This document shows positions 21,840-33,400 of a stretch of 64,000 nt of DNA, one piece after another. Under the pieces are notes generated by a model. That model was not told where the DNA came from, made no database searches, and saw nothing but the letters and a program-made list of their open reading frames with translations. This DNA is from Blasia pusilla (lineage: Eukaryota; Marchantiophyta; Marchantiopsida; Blasiales): contig CM114274.1 in assembly GCA_050084515.1 (NCBI GenBank), positions 2,170,001-2,234,000 on the forward strand, read 5' to 3'. Within the stretch, counting starts at the first letter, position 1. The number at the start of each line of letters is the position of its first letter. A program made the translations under genes and the position numbers.

Positions 21840-22654
21840 GGTTCCAAGTTCTTATATGGACTTTGCAAGCATGATATTGGAGGACATAAATTCAAAACAA
21901 CATGATATACATCCAGTTTCTCAACTCCCACTGAAAACCATATGAAGTACTTAGACAACCTAGGATATAAGCCAACGTTTTGGGAACATGAAGTTATATG
22001 ACCTCAAATTCAGACCTCGATTGGTCAAAGCCAAATTTGGGACTCTAAATTCAGGCGCATCAATAAGGATGGACCTGCAATAGGTAGACTATCAGTTTTG
22101 TTTCATCTCAGTTGCTTATCAGTATTACAATTGAACTCTTCAATTATTAACATTAGCCTTATTGCTTTGACTCTTAGGAATCCAGAAAGAAGCACTGAGG
22201 TTGAAGAACGTAGATTTCAAAGAAACTACATTGACATGAAAGGACAATGCTAGATTGTTTAGTGTTGTCTTAGGAGGGATCAGATTGGATCAACTCCGCA
22301 CGCTCTAACATGGGATGCATCTACCATTAAGCATGTTGATTGATCTAAACTCAGTAAAGGCAAATCACCCATTGGAACGCATGAAATTAGCTAAAGAAGC
22401 TGGTCAACTTCCTGACTTTGAGCCATTGCCTATTAACCTTGATGATCCACACAGTCTACCAACTCTACTAGATCTTGATGATATTGCACCAGTTCCATCA
22501 CAACCAGCCACTATATCTGCAAGAAATTATGTTCCTGCCACTACTCAGGCTACTCCAATCATCATTGATGACTTCCCAAATGACAAATCTAATCCAGGTC
22601 CATCCTATTATCCTAGTGGGATAGTTAGTCCACCAAACAAGCTCAAATGTGCAT
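21840..22654 (+). pseudogene. Helitron downstream module, part 1
   Basis: After the helicase there is a run of coding-like text: SSYMDFASMILEDINSKQHD, MKYLDNLGYKPTFWEHEVI, KEALRLKNVDFKE, KDNARLFSVVLGGIRLDQL, then an acidic, Pro-rich 113-residue frame (22315-22653) with DLDDIAPVPSQP. The KYLDNLG, KNVDFKE and KLF/RLF..I..GIRL blocks recur at 46.2-46.7 kb behind another helicase remnant, so this is a conserved part of the element, not random flank. I recognise no domain. It may be a second protein or a C-terminal extension. Confidence 0.6.
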
Positions 22655-23403
22655 AGCAGGTTCACCTTAACTTCTTGTGTTTCATGTTCATGAGAATTTG
22701 CAAATTTGATAGATATGTTTCTTTTTACTACATTCATTTCAACTCCTGTTTAGTGCATTCCAGGTGTTTCATCATGATTGTAATGTGATATGTTCTTCAT
22801 GCAGGCAGATGATATTACGCTCAGCTAGTGCCTGTCAAGATAAGATACATACACTTTCACTCTTCACTACTCCATTATTCATAGAATTTTGCCATTTTGG
22901 ACCATGTTTATTCTTGTTGAGATCTTATGATACATTGTAATATTGTATTGTATCATCAAGTATCTCTTCCGGACTATACCGCTCTTCTATACATTTTCAC
23001 TTCCTTTTCATATTTTCTGATTGATCATCGAGGAACCTTGCTACTACATTCTGTTGTGCATGCATGTATTCTGAATTCGGAGTGAAGTACATCACTTTCT
23101 CTTTGTGTCATTTTAAATGATTGATATTAATGATATTCACAAAAATACAATTTCAAGTATCTTCATGTTGCAATTGTTTTATTTACACCGATACACTATA
23201 TATACCTACACGCATCTAATCTTTCAAGATTCACTTTGCTTAAACTATGTTAGTGTTCAGTTTTTTACTTCTATTGAAACTATTAGTCACTTCCACATAA
23301 CGTTGGTATAGCCTTAGCAGAATTTGTACTAGTGCAATTCTCAATATTTGGCATCATTGAGAATAGTCATGTATTTTAGTCAACATTTCAGATTTTAGCT
23401 TCC

Positions 23404-23970
23404 TTGCAAGATAAGTGTTCAATCTATCAACTTTTCATTATAGTGCCTATCATCTCTAGAGTTATTATAATTATGTATTACATCCACATGTGTTTTAAGT
23501 CACCCTTTCTAACACAATTTTCTATTTGTTTTGTTAAGATCCACCATGTGATAACACGCATACCATCAAGAAGGCCGAATTACAACACATATGGTTCTCA
23601 TAAAAGTACACAACGAGACATCAATGTGGACATTCATTTAGACCTTGGTCCTCCAAGTCAGCTACACCACACATTCAGGCAGCCATCAGTTCCACTAAAT
23701 GTTTACCACAACATTTCCAGAGCACTTAGTGATCCAAAGAACATAGCACCTCAATTGTCAAGAGAGATTTCAGCTCTACAAGACATGTTGGACAATGCAT
23801 GTGAAGAGAATGAGAACAAACTCCACAAGATTCAAATGGCATAGGAAAATTCAAGAGCAGCAAGAGATAAATTTGAGGAGTTTTCCAAAGACGTTGCTCC
23901 TTTAGTTGCTGATGATACTAGACTTAAGCTTAAGCTTCTTGTAATTCAGTCCATGCTGAGGAATTAGTTC
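23404..23970 (+). pseudogene. Helitron downstream module, part 2 (coiled-coil-like)
   Basis: The frame after about 23540 reads RIPSRRPNYNTYGSHKSTQR, ISRALSDPKNIAPQLSREIS and ALQDMLDNACEENENKLHKI. After one stop come DKFEEFSKDVAPLVADDTRL and KLKLLVIQSMLRN. The Leu/Glu/Lys-rich 60 residues look like an alpha-helical coiled coil. A weaker related block (GKFPSFSKSVSSL) lies at about 48370-48420 behind the second Helitron remnant. Product unknown. Confidence 0.45.
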
Positions 23971-24545
23971 TTCACATTAGTTCTGTGTGTATGTACCACT
24001 GCTATATGTATGTGACTTTTTTGAAACTCCAAGGCCAATTATGGGATAGCCTTTAGTTCCATGTTGTTGTCATGGCAGAGTTTTCACTTCAAAGTCTTCT
24101 GTCATGTTTGTATTGCTTCCACATTCAGAAATTTCAATCAATTTCTCAGATATTGGCTCCTCATTTTAAAAGTTTTGACTCATGTGACAGTTTAACTCTA
24201 CTTGCTCTTTCAGCATATATGAGCATTTAGTATCAGTTTCGTTTCACACTAGATTTTATTTCACCTTCCGTTTCACAATTATTCCTATGTAATTACACAT
24301 AATGAATTCTCCAATTGTAGGTACACTTCAAAGTCAAGCTAAAGAAACCACTTGCACTCGTTCAACACAGAAGATTCAGCACATACCAACTTACATGTAT
24401 CAAAGTGTTATGAGACTCTACTATTCTACAAATCCAACCAATGCTCACTTATAAGACTCTACTACTCTGTGACTGTTTCCAATAGAACATAATGCCTTTA
24501 GTTATCATTCATGTCCATTCAATATTCTTCACATAAATTTAACCA

Positions 24546-26896
24546 GTGATACCAAATGCCTTAAGTTATCATTCATCTCCATTTAATAAGCTTCAGATAA
24601 ATTTCACTCGCATGGATCTTATTGACAGAAAGAGGGAGGGAGAAGATTTATTTGGGAGCTGGGTTACCTTTGATATTTGCTACAGGGTGTTAAATGGATG
24701 GTTGACCATGGGTGCACACGTTTACAACCATGTGGAGAGGGGTCTCAAAACCATCTTTGTCTGTGAGGTGAAAGCGGAAGATGTTGGCAGCTGGAAGATG
24801 TGTTGGTTACTCTTAATGGAGGTGGTGAAGGAAAACAAAAGACCTCCTCCTGAAATATATGGCTTCATGGCGGAAAATGCCCAACCCGGATGGATTGCTA
24901 TTGAGGGGAAAGTTCAAAAGGGAAAGGGAAAGATCGCATGCTTTCCATTGGCAACAGTTCGTGACTCGCTACACAAAATCTTGCATCAAGGAGACTAAGA
25001 GAACAGAGCTTGTAACTCTACTTCAACATTGCAAGGATAGCAAAACTTTGAAACAAGCCATGGAGTGCCAGGAAGAGCTTTATGTCTGGTGGAGAAAGCA
25101 TGCAATTGAGGGGAAATACAAAGAGTTGTGTTCATGGCTTAGTTGGTGGACCATCCGTATGAGGCAATGGGTAAACTTTATGCGGTAGGTGAATTTTCTC
25201 CATTTTTTCCCACTCCCGGGTTGGTAGTTGTCGGCAACTTGTCATGTCCAAGTTTTGTTGATATATCTTATTGACATGTTGGTTGTTTTCAACTCAATGC
25301 TTCTTGCAACCTGTCGGATTCCCACGGGTTGCAAACATTTAACACTTAGGCGTTTCCTCCATCAATTGACAAGTTTTCTTGTGTAGGGATTGAACATTCA
25401 CAAAAATGCCCTCTGCCCCAACACAAGTGGAGCCGAGAGTGTCCATTCCTCCTAGAGGTCATCACAAACATGTCAAAAAATATCTCTTGTTGAGACATGA
25501 CAACAAGACCAAGCAAGAGCGATGCTACAATCTGCAACATCCCACATCTTCCTCACAAAAGGCGTAACCAAGGGAAAGGGCCCTTTGATTTATGAGCTCT
25601 ATGTTAGAGCCGCTGTGAGATATGGGGATGAGAAATTGTATGTGGAAGCCTTCAATCGGTGCGTAGCTGGAACTCCTCTCGAGAAAGACGTCCACATTGG
25701 TGGGGACATTTATGGGTGTGTTTCGAGACGTCTCATACAAATGGTAGTAGAGCAGTCTAAATGAGACTCTTGGAGACCTGATAAGTACATGGACTTCAGG
25801 CAAGTCAAACGTCAACATCGAGGAAAGAATCCCGTGATTGATTTGGTTGATGAAATTACCCCGCCCAGATACTCGGAGATATCAGACTGCTCCCAAATTT
25901 GAGTTGTACCTTATGCAAGATCAGTGAATGTTTTATTTCAAAATCCCTCTGTTGGTGGATCTTCCCAACATATAGTTTTTGGGGGTAGTTCAATATTATG
26001 GGATTTTGGTCATTGAGGTTGATTTAACCTCAAGCGGTGGCATATTTCTTGAAGCAACCATGGACGTGGCCCCACTTGCAAGACAGGATCAGATGGCAAT
26101 AGGAGAGCATGTGGCACTTTCCTGATTAAGAACTGTACAAGGACAGGACGACCACTGCCAGGCTTCTAGGGGCTGAAAATCTTTGATCGTTTTACTAGAA
26201 CTGGGGATCAATTGAAGAACTTCCTCTGCCCAAATGAATCATGCGCTTTCCAAAAGTCTTATCCAACTGCCATTGGAGCTCTAGGGAATATCCCCATAAT
26301 TTGGCCTATTGCTGCACCAATTATCAGGTACCAATTGCACTAAAGAGAAAGTGGACAATCTTACAAGTACCGATTTCAGACTCGTAGACGGAGGGAGTTC
26401 CGAGCATGTTCGGATTACAGAGATCTTTGCATTTTGAATTCAACCCAAGATTGATGTCAATATATACTTGGAGAAGGTGGATGATCTCAATCCACTATTT
26501 CTATTTGAGTCTAGAAATGGGATGAAGAGAAATATAAAGTGTAGGCCAATGGTGAAGAGAGCAAAGCAAATCGCATCAGCTCGGGAGGCAAACATGGAAA
26601 TCATTGCCAAAAAAGACGTTCATAGTGGTAATGGAATAGGAAGGATGTATTGGGTCAGGAACAATAGTGTGAAGTCAAGTGTAACAGAGGTGTATGTGGT
26701 ACACATCTGTTGCTTTCCCACATGTTCCTACGATGACTTTGTCCAAAGAGAGACAAGTGGGAAAAGGTATTTCCCTTGTAAGCACATGTATTATGTGTTA
26801 CTTGTAGTTTTAAGAGAGTCGGAGGTAGGAGTAGGAATCCAACAACCAATTTTTTCCCTCAAAGAAATTCAAAATATTTTAAACAACCCACTGTGA
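24546..26896 (+). pseudogene. Mutator-like (MULE) transposase with SWIM zinc finger, decayed
   Basis: The DDE-region text is EVKAEDVGSWKMCWLLLMEV, then PEIYGFMAENAQPGWIAI (a GFM.DNAQ.EW.AI block, with D changed to E), then in a shifted frame HAFHWQQFVTRYTKSCI (a FHW block) and LCSWLSWWTIRMRQWVNFM (WL.FW..RYRQW). Further frames (25522-25764; 25800-25905) carry the helical region. At 26680-26800 VHICCFPTCSYDDF...FPCKHMYYVLL is a SWIM-type finger whose CxC is CSY, so the first pair is broken. Cut-and-paste transposase is the family function. Multiple stops and frameshifts are present. Confidence 0.75.
25306..25332. repeat. 27-bp palindrome (GCAACCYGTC...GACRGGTTGC family), copy 1
   Basis: GCAACCTGTCGG, a short loop, then CACGGGTTGC. 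It belongs to a family of 27-bp imperfect hairpins, also at 27068-27094 and four times at 38838-39097. It interrupts the MULE remnant. Confidence 0.7.
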
Positions 26897-27067
26897 GGAT
26901 GCAAAATGAAGTACAGTACTTTGAATTTCCAGAATGTTCACTATGAGTTTGAAATCTATTCAGCTAAGGGAAAATGATGGATATTTTCCAAACCTTGGAT
27001 GCAAACAGTGATTTGTTCCACATTTGTGATTCCAATGATTTTTTATTTTTTTTATTTTGTGCAACTT

Positions 27068-27094
27068 GCAACCCGTCGGATTCAGACAGGTTGC
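27068..27094. repeat. 27-bp palindrome, copy 2
   Basis: GCAACCCGTCGG, loop, GACAGGTTGC, with a 10-bp arm on each side. It lies between the MULE and hAT remnants. A degenerate half-copy follows near 27185. Confidence 0.75.
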
Positions 27095-27309
27095 CAAAAT
27101 GTAGAAGAGGAAAAACAAATGTGTGGGAGTGACTAAGCACAAAGAAAAAAAGTGCAAAACTATTCACAAAAAAATGTTGCTCTCTTCAACCCATCAGAAA
27201 CTCTCTTCAAATCACAAGAGAGAGGAAAGTATCTCTTTGGCTTGAAGGTAGTTTCCTCTCTCCTCTCTCCACTCTTCCTCTCTTCCTCTCCTCTTACCGC
27301 GCTTCAAAA

Positions 27310-28757
27310 CTAGTGGCCTTTGGATTTGATGGAGCTTCCACCATGGTAGGAAGCCAAAATGGAGTAGTTTTTCAGTTGAAACAGAAGTTAAATCCTTTTA
27401 TGTTGTTTGTGCAGTGTGTGGCGTACAAGACAAACCTGGATGCTTTAACAACAACAAAAGATGTAGGGTGTAAAGGTATATCTACAGAAATAGATTCAAT
27501 CCTGAATGCAGTGGCTGCATATTTTAAAAGGTCTTCTAAGAGGAAGTGTGGTCTTGCAACTTTGCAAGAGAGGTTGAAAAATCCTCAGAAAGTGATGAAG
27601 AGGTACCACAAAATTAGCTGGTTGTCACGTTGGTAGGTTATTACTTGTTTATGTGACTCATTGGAATATGTCCTTACATGTTTCAGAGATGTCTTGCCCT
27701 CTGAAGATGATGGTAATGCTGCCAATTTGTATAAAAAAACTCAAATCATTTCAGATGATCTATCAGATGTATTTTTTGGAAGATATTTTTGTTTCTTCTT
27801 GCTAACTTGAGTAAGGTGTTCCAATATAAGTTTGTAGATGTCAGTACCATAGGTAGTATAGTGACTTCTGAAAAAGCTTCCATAACAATGAATTTTGTAA
27901 TGGAGAACCCTGATCTGAATGCCTCTACTTTCTCTGAAGAAAGTGGTTATCACATTCTACCAGACTTTGGTCCTCCAAGGGAATATTTGAAACGTTTACA
28001 ATCTAAGATTAGGGGCAGAAAGTTCCATAGCATAGAAATGTCAAGGAATCGGATGGGGAAGGATCTAGAGGCTGCCTTGTTGTTTCAAAATAATTTTTCT
28101 GAGAGTGTTTGTATAGCTTTACGATATCGGTTGAAGGATAACAACTTGATTAGTGCTATGAGGATAATGAATCCTCTACACATGCTTTCAAGGCAAGTGG
28201 GACTAAATAGTTGGGGTTATAAGAAATTGGATGACATCTGTGCACATTTTGGGACGAAATTACCCTTCAAAGCTCACTTGCAACCTTCTTTACTGAGTGT
28301 AGGAGTTGTGAAATAAGAGTTTCAATCATTTAAGCTCATGGCCACCACGAAGTGGAAAGATTGAAACTTCAAGGACATGTGGGCTATGGTAAGTTAGAGC
28401 TTGTCCTTGCAATGTAAGTTCTCTAACTCGCTCATTTTAGCCAATATTGCTAGGGTACAGTGTGTTAGTGTCTATTCGTGAGAGAGCCTTCTCTGTGCAG
28501 AATGTGATTAAGACTAAAAGTAGGAATAGATTAATGACAAAGCATTTGGATGCTGTTCTTAGGATTGCCTTAGAGGGGAAAATAGATGATTATGAAGCTT
28601 TGTTGGTTGAATCTGTAGTTCTTTGGAAGAATTCAACACACTTTAAGTATGTGTATGCCAATCCTGAGAGATATGTTTATGAGATAGAAATTCTACCAGA
28701 GGTCTGTGTAAATTTAGATGCTTTAGACACAAGTGAAGTTGTTGTGGATGTGTAAGA
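27310..28757 (+). pseudogene. hAT-superfamily transposase-like gene (ZNF862/DUF4371-type), decayed
   Basis: Text in order: AFGFDGASTMVGSQNGVVFQ (catalytic-domain GSDGAS block), FVQCVAYKTNLDAL (a CVAHRTNLA block), KKRSSKRK-like (KRSSKRKCGLATLQERLKN), KVMKRYHKISWLSRW, LANLSKVFQYKFVDVSTIGS, PDFGPPREYLKRL, then WAMV...LQC in a broken stretch (28320-28440), RERAFSVQNVIKTKSRNRL and YEALLVESVVLWKN (hAT C-terminal dimerisation). The order equals that of hAT-derived DUF4371 proteins. Stops separate four frames, so it is not functional. The N-terminal zinc finger is not visible. Confidence 0.85.
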
Positions 28758-29400
28758 TGAGGGGGAAAAGTTTAGGGTTAGGGGGTCCCTTTTCCAATAC
28801 ATTGAAGCTTTTCTTAAAAAACTTCAATGGAGGGGTAAGATCCTTGGCTCCCAAGTGGTAGTGGCCTAGCCACGTTCAATTCGTGCCAAGGATGATATAG
28901 TAAAATAAAGTCTGAAATGAATCTTTGCAGTACAATTGAAGTCCAGAAGAGGTCAAAAGAGGCTTAAGTCCAAAAGAAGTGGGGAAAAATTTTCCGGTTG
29001 GTATTTCAAAATCCCGGATATCAGCCGAACACCATTCCGGGTAATCGAAAATGAACTGCGGAGAAAAATTAAATTCGGACAATTACCGAAGAATTAAAAA
29101 AAAACCCAAAAATTTACCTTTTGAAACCGGTTAAAATTTTGAAATTAACGGTGTATTCAACCTACTCTATTAACTTAACTCCCTCTAATAAAAAAAACTC
29201 CCCGGATCTTGGTTTCAGCTCATCCACTATCCGACGGTAGTCTGACTTTAGGGTCCAAAACCAACCTTCACAGGGTGGACCGACCCGGATTGCAATCAAT
29301 GGAGCGAGGTCTGCTTTATCTAGCGTTTGAGCCGCAGGATTGGTCTGACTACTCTTCCTTTGACGGCAGCTGAAGGTGGGCCGGCGAACACGGAGTCTGA
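28758..29400. promoter_or_regulatory. Spacer and possible promoter region upstream of the NLR locus
   Basis: AT-rich and noncoding up to about 29190, then base composition changes sharply to GC-rich and CpG-rich at about 29200-30200. That shift marks the end of transposon sequence and the start of host gene territory. No clear TATA box was assigned. Confidence 0.35.
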
Positions 29401-29403
29401 AAA

Positions 29404-30265
29404 GTGCGATTGATTGTTCCAGAGATCCCGCGTGTATGTCCGAGTTCATCGGTTTTATATGGTCGCGATGCGCAGGAGCGGAGGAGGAGTCGCGAGTCGT
29501 CGGTGGGATTGCCTCGAAATGGAGGATACGGGAGCGCGCGTGTGTTGTTGTCGGTGAAGATCTCAGAGGATGGAGAAGTTCGGGAGATTGGGGCTCTGGT
29601 TGCAGCTGAGAGTTTTGGGACGTGCGGGGTTCTGCCGATGGATATGACCGTCGAAATCAGCGCTGGGATGGCCGGAGGGTGCAGAGCAGCAAGTTTGAAG
29701 CGAAATGCGTCTGTGCCCATGAGCTGCCGTTCTGCGGTGGGCGGTGTGCGCGATGGGATTACGAACATCTCGCGAAATTGGGCGGAGAATTTTGTTGGCG
29801 CTCGTCCGAGAATCTCTCTGTGACTGTGGATAATTACGGGTGTAATTGGAATATCGAGTTTTGCCTTCGTCGCTGTCTACTATGACGAGCTGCGGGCTTA
29901 TGCTGTCGTGAAGGTGGGCAGCCATGAGCAGGTGGTGGGCGAAGTGCATCTGCCTCAACGTGGGAGTGAAGCAGATAAAGCACACAACGAGAGAGATTCC
30001 GCGCCCCAAGAGTCCGGCGAAGATTTCCATCGAGGAGGAATGCAAGGAGAAAGAGTCATTACTCGATGAGAAATCCTCGCCCGATCCACCTTCGCCAGTT
30101 TTCAACGTGGGCGATATCAAGCACCTGCACGAGATTCTGGATGAGATCGACAAGGTAGTTGGCATGCGCTTTGTGAATTCTCCGAATGGAGCCCCTCATA
30201 GTGATTGGTGTCATGTGGCGGATTTAGCTTTCTGGTCCCTTTGGAATCCTTCCAGGTATGTGACA
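29404..30265 (+). CDS. Uncertain 5' exon(s) or separate small gene upstream of the NLR
   Basis: GC-rich sequence with long open frames. Frame 1 is open from 29404 and, apart from one TGA at 29821, to about 30060; past the stop it reads ITGVIGISSFAFVAVYYDEL, a possible membrane segment. Another frame (29924-30265) ends in DIKHLHEILDEIDKVVGMRF and AFWSLWNPSR before a good GT donor (GTATGTGA), which suggests a real exon. I recognise no family. It could be 5' exons of the NLR, a separate broken gene, or transcribed leader sequence. Confidence 0.35.
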
Positions 30266-30449
30266 TGGGGTTAGACAGGCTCATGACGATACGTGCAAGT
30301 TTTGTCTGTTTGTCACCCAACGGATGGCTGTCAGTGGGCAAACGGGAAGTTTAGACGAAAGAAGTTTTTCACGTTACAAAATCCGAGCACAGTAGTTCCA
30401 GTCCCACTCTAATCTTTTCACGCATTTCGAGCTACTTTGCACACAGGCC

Positions 30450-33400
30450 ATGGCGAAATTCCGCCCATCATCGGCTCGGGCTACTGACACCCCGAGTTTA
30501 GTGGCGGCGAATATGGGTGAAGCTTCGAAGCTGCTCGACCAAGTGTATCAAGGCTGTCAAAGTGCTGCACCGTTGGTAGCGATGACTTCCTATCTGTTCT
30601 TTAGCTTTCTCTGTCTTCTCTAATTTTGTGTGGACTTTATGGGATCTTGCCGCTGGAGTCATTGCAGGCACCACTCATACTGCTCTCAAACTTAAACAAA
30701 CTCCTCTTACTCTACTTATTTTAACATACTCCACTTAGACATACTGCTCTCAAACTTGAACTGTCGCTTCGTATGGTCTTTGTCCATTTTGTGGACTTTT
30801 GGCATCTTCCTTGAGAACTCAAGTCCAAAAAGCCTCCCCTTTGTTCTGATTATTGCAGTTCAGCAGAACGTGAAAGAGCTTCTGACTATCCGAGCCCGGG
30901 TCATGCTTCTGTCGTGGTACTTCAGATGCAGGTGGATAAATTCACAGCTGAGTCAGCAAAAGTGCTCTGCACTTTGATGGCGGCAGCCGGAGATCTGCAC
31001 TGGGTGGCTGCAGGACTGTCTGTATTGGCATCCACCCTTAATCGTATGATGCAGGTCTCAAGCAATCATGAGGAGTGCCTGGATCTCTTGACGATGTTGA
31101 GAGACCTGGCAAAACATGTGGTTGCTCTGTACCCACAGCTTCCGTCATTGGACGACAAACTCAAACGTGCCACTTGCGTTATAACTGGAGGCTCAGTCAT
31201 GTGCATGGCTCAACTTGATTGCAGCTTCTGGAGCAGGTATCTTGTTACAGCTACAAAAGCTAGCTGTGTGTAAAGTAGTTTTTTCTATCGATTATGTGCA
31301 CTCAGTAACAGTGGGTTCTCTGTTGATTGGAAAGGTAACTGAAATTAAATATCTGTGTTCATATGAAACCTATCTCTCATGTCAGGTTCCTGGTCTGTAA
31401 TTGCTCTTCAGGTTTGCATTTGCGGGTGTTAGTAAAGACACCTTGTCTCAAGTTCGACAGCAGATTACCGACTTATACCCAGACCTTAATTTGTCAGTGT
31501 GTCAAACAATACTCGCACAGAATGCGTTGTTGCTACGACAGACGAGCATGCCATTGTCAGTGAACAAGCCCGAATATCCACGTAACAAAGGCAAGGGTAT
31601 TTCCTTTCTTGAAATTGCTATGTAGAGTTGACCGTCACACTCATCCTTAAAGGCTTTTATGTTTCCCCCAGTATTGGATATGTGACTCAGATTCCTTCTA
31701 TATGTGGTTCAGTAGGGAGATAGTAAAAGATCACATTGCAGGAGGCACACTGTCTAGAGTGTGCTGGACCAGTATGTAATCTGATAATTCGTTGCCTCTG
31801 CAGTTGGACTGGATGAGCAGGTGGAAAACGTCATAGAAATTCTGAGAATGCAAGATCCCGAGGCAGGCACTTGCGCAGTTGTTTTGCATGGCATGGGAGG
31901 TATAGGAAAGTCTACTCTGGGGATGGCAATACATGCTTGCCTACCTTTTACAGGGCGAACGCATGCCAAGGTGGAAGTGGGAGAATGCCCTACATCTGAA
32001 AAGCTCAAAGACTGTCAAAAGGACTTAATGGATAGACTTTCTGGTCAGAAACATCGCATTGCAGACTGTGTTGAAGGTCGACAAGAATTGGGTAATTACT
32101 TCCAGAAATGTTGCACGGATCCCATATTCCTGCTGATTGATAACATCTTCACAGGAGAAGATCTGGACAAGTTGCTGCCGGATAATCTGGTGCTTCCACA
32201 TGGCAGTCGCATTATTGTGACTTCACGAGATGCAAGTGTTTGTGCAGTACTTCATGAACGAGATGTGCCATGTCAAGCATACCCTGTTGCAGAGCTAGGA
32301 CAAGCACAAGCAAGGAGATTGTTGTGCATGCAAGTGTTCAATGGACAAGAACCCCCCTTCAACAGGTTGAATCAGGTCAATGATCTGTTGAACATATGTG
32401 GGGGTCTACCACTAGCCCTCGAAGTGGTTGGTAGATATCTGAAGTTTCACAAAAGTGACGATGCTTGGAACTTAGCCATTAAATCTCTTCAAGAGTGTCG
32501 TCCTTTGACCGGTAGAAAGGAAGATCAACTCTTCCACAGCCTCTACTTCAGCTTTGACAATCTCGCTGAGGATTACCAGAAAGACTTCTTGGACATCACT
32601 TGCCTGTTTTGGGATTCACCATGTGAGTTGGTGGAGCCCATTTACGGACAGAAGCTAGTCATTTTGGAGGAGCTAGCACTAGTGAAAAGGATACTTGACG
32701 AGGATGGAGTTGTGAGGTTGCAAGTTCATGATCTACTAATTGCCTTGGGCCGCAGTTTACAGGATGGGACACGGGTTCGGTCAGATGGCCAAGAGGAATT
32801 ACCTGCCTTGTTGAAGGAAGATGACATGGTAGGTTTAATGTGGAGCCTGAACTATAACAACTCTTTGTGTATCATCATGATGTTTTCCTTTTGCAGCACT
32901 CTTCATGCAGCCTGGATTGTCTGTGTACATGGAATTCCTGGCCTGGACCGTTTTGAGTTTTCAAAAGATTCCAGAATCTCTTGTTCTTTGTTGAAAAGAG
33001 ACTGTCCGTCATGCCTTCACATGAGGTTTAGGGGCAAAAACAAGAAAAATTCTCATTGAAGAAAGTGTTTGGGGAGTGTCAGCACTATGTGAACTCTCAG
33101 TGGATAAATTTTGTTTATGTGATGAACCTTCCGAAGTGGGCTTGTACTTTCATGTCACTTATTTTGTCTTAATTAGGTCGTGGAGCAAGTACCCATTTTC
33201 TCAATGCATTGTAAAGTAACCCAGGATGTGATGAGGTGCTTGTGAGGTTGGTTTCATGGTCAAAATATGCAGTAATAGTGGGCAGTATGCGAGGCAGCAC
33301 AAAATGCCGAATGTGAACTAGCTGTGGGTATTTAGACCTTAAACTATAAGTTTGTTACTGAAGTGGCTGTCTCGGGGAGCTGGAGCAGGCTAATCTTAAG

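Larger units (their letters stand above)
17640..24000 (+). mobile_element. Helitron remnant with Rep, helicase and a conserved downstream module
   Basis: The order on the plus strand is an unassigned N-terminal reading frame (17860-18396), Rep with HUH motif (18690-19510), linker (19824-20162), PIF1-like helicase (20290-21530) and a downstream module (21840-23970). The downstream module recurs behind a related helicase remnant at 45.6-46.7 kb. Many stops and frameshifts make it a fossil. Exact termini (5' TC, 3' CTRR with hairpin) were not identified, so the limits are approximate. Confidence 0.8.

Noticed and set aside
17640-24000. Helitron as a clean insertion into copy B between A and T
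   Set aside because: The junction after CGTGAT (17636) does not begin with TC, and the missing part of copy B does not resume after 24 kb.
25306-27094. 27-bp palindromes as Helitron 3' ends
   Set aside because: No CTRR follows at the right distance in the copies examined.
29563-30165. 200-residue minus-strand frame opposite the NLR upstream region
   Set aside because: GC-rich DNA lacks stops on the antisense strand; the composition is Cys/Ser/His-rich without a motif, and plus-strand splice signals fit better.
33265-33360. Continuous coding between NB-ARC and LRR in the plus frame
   Set aside because: Several in-frame stops occur in all three frames and no consistent splice pair could be assigned.
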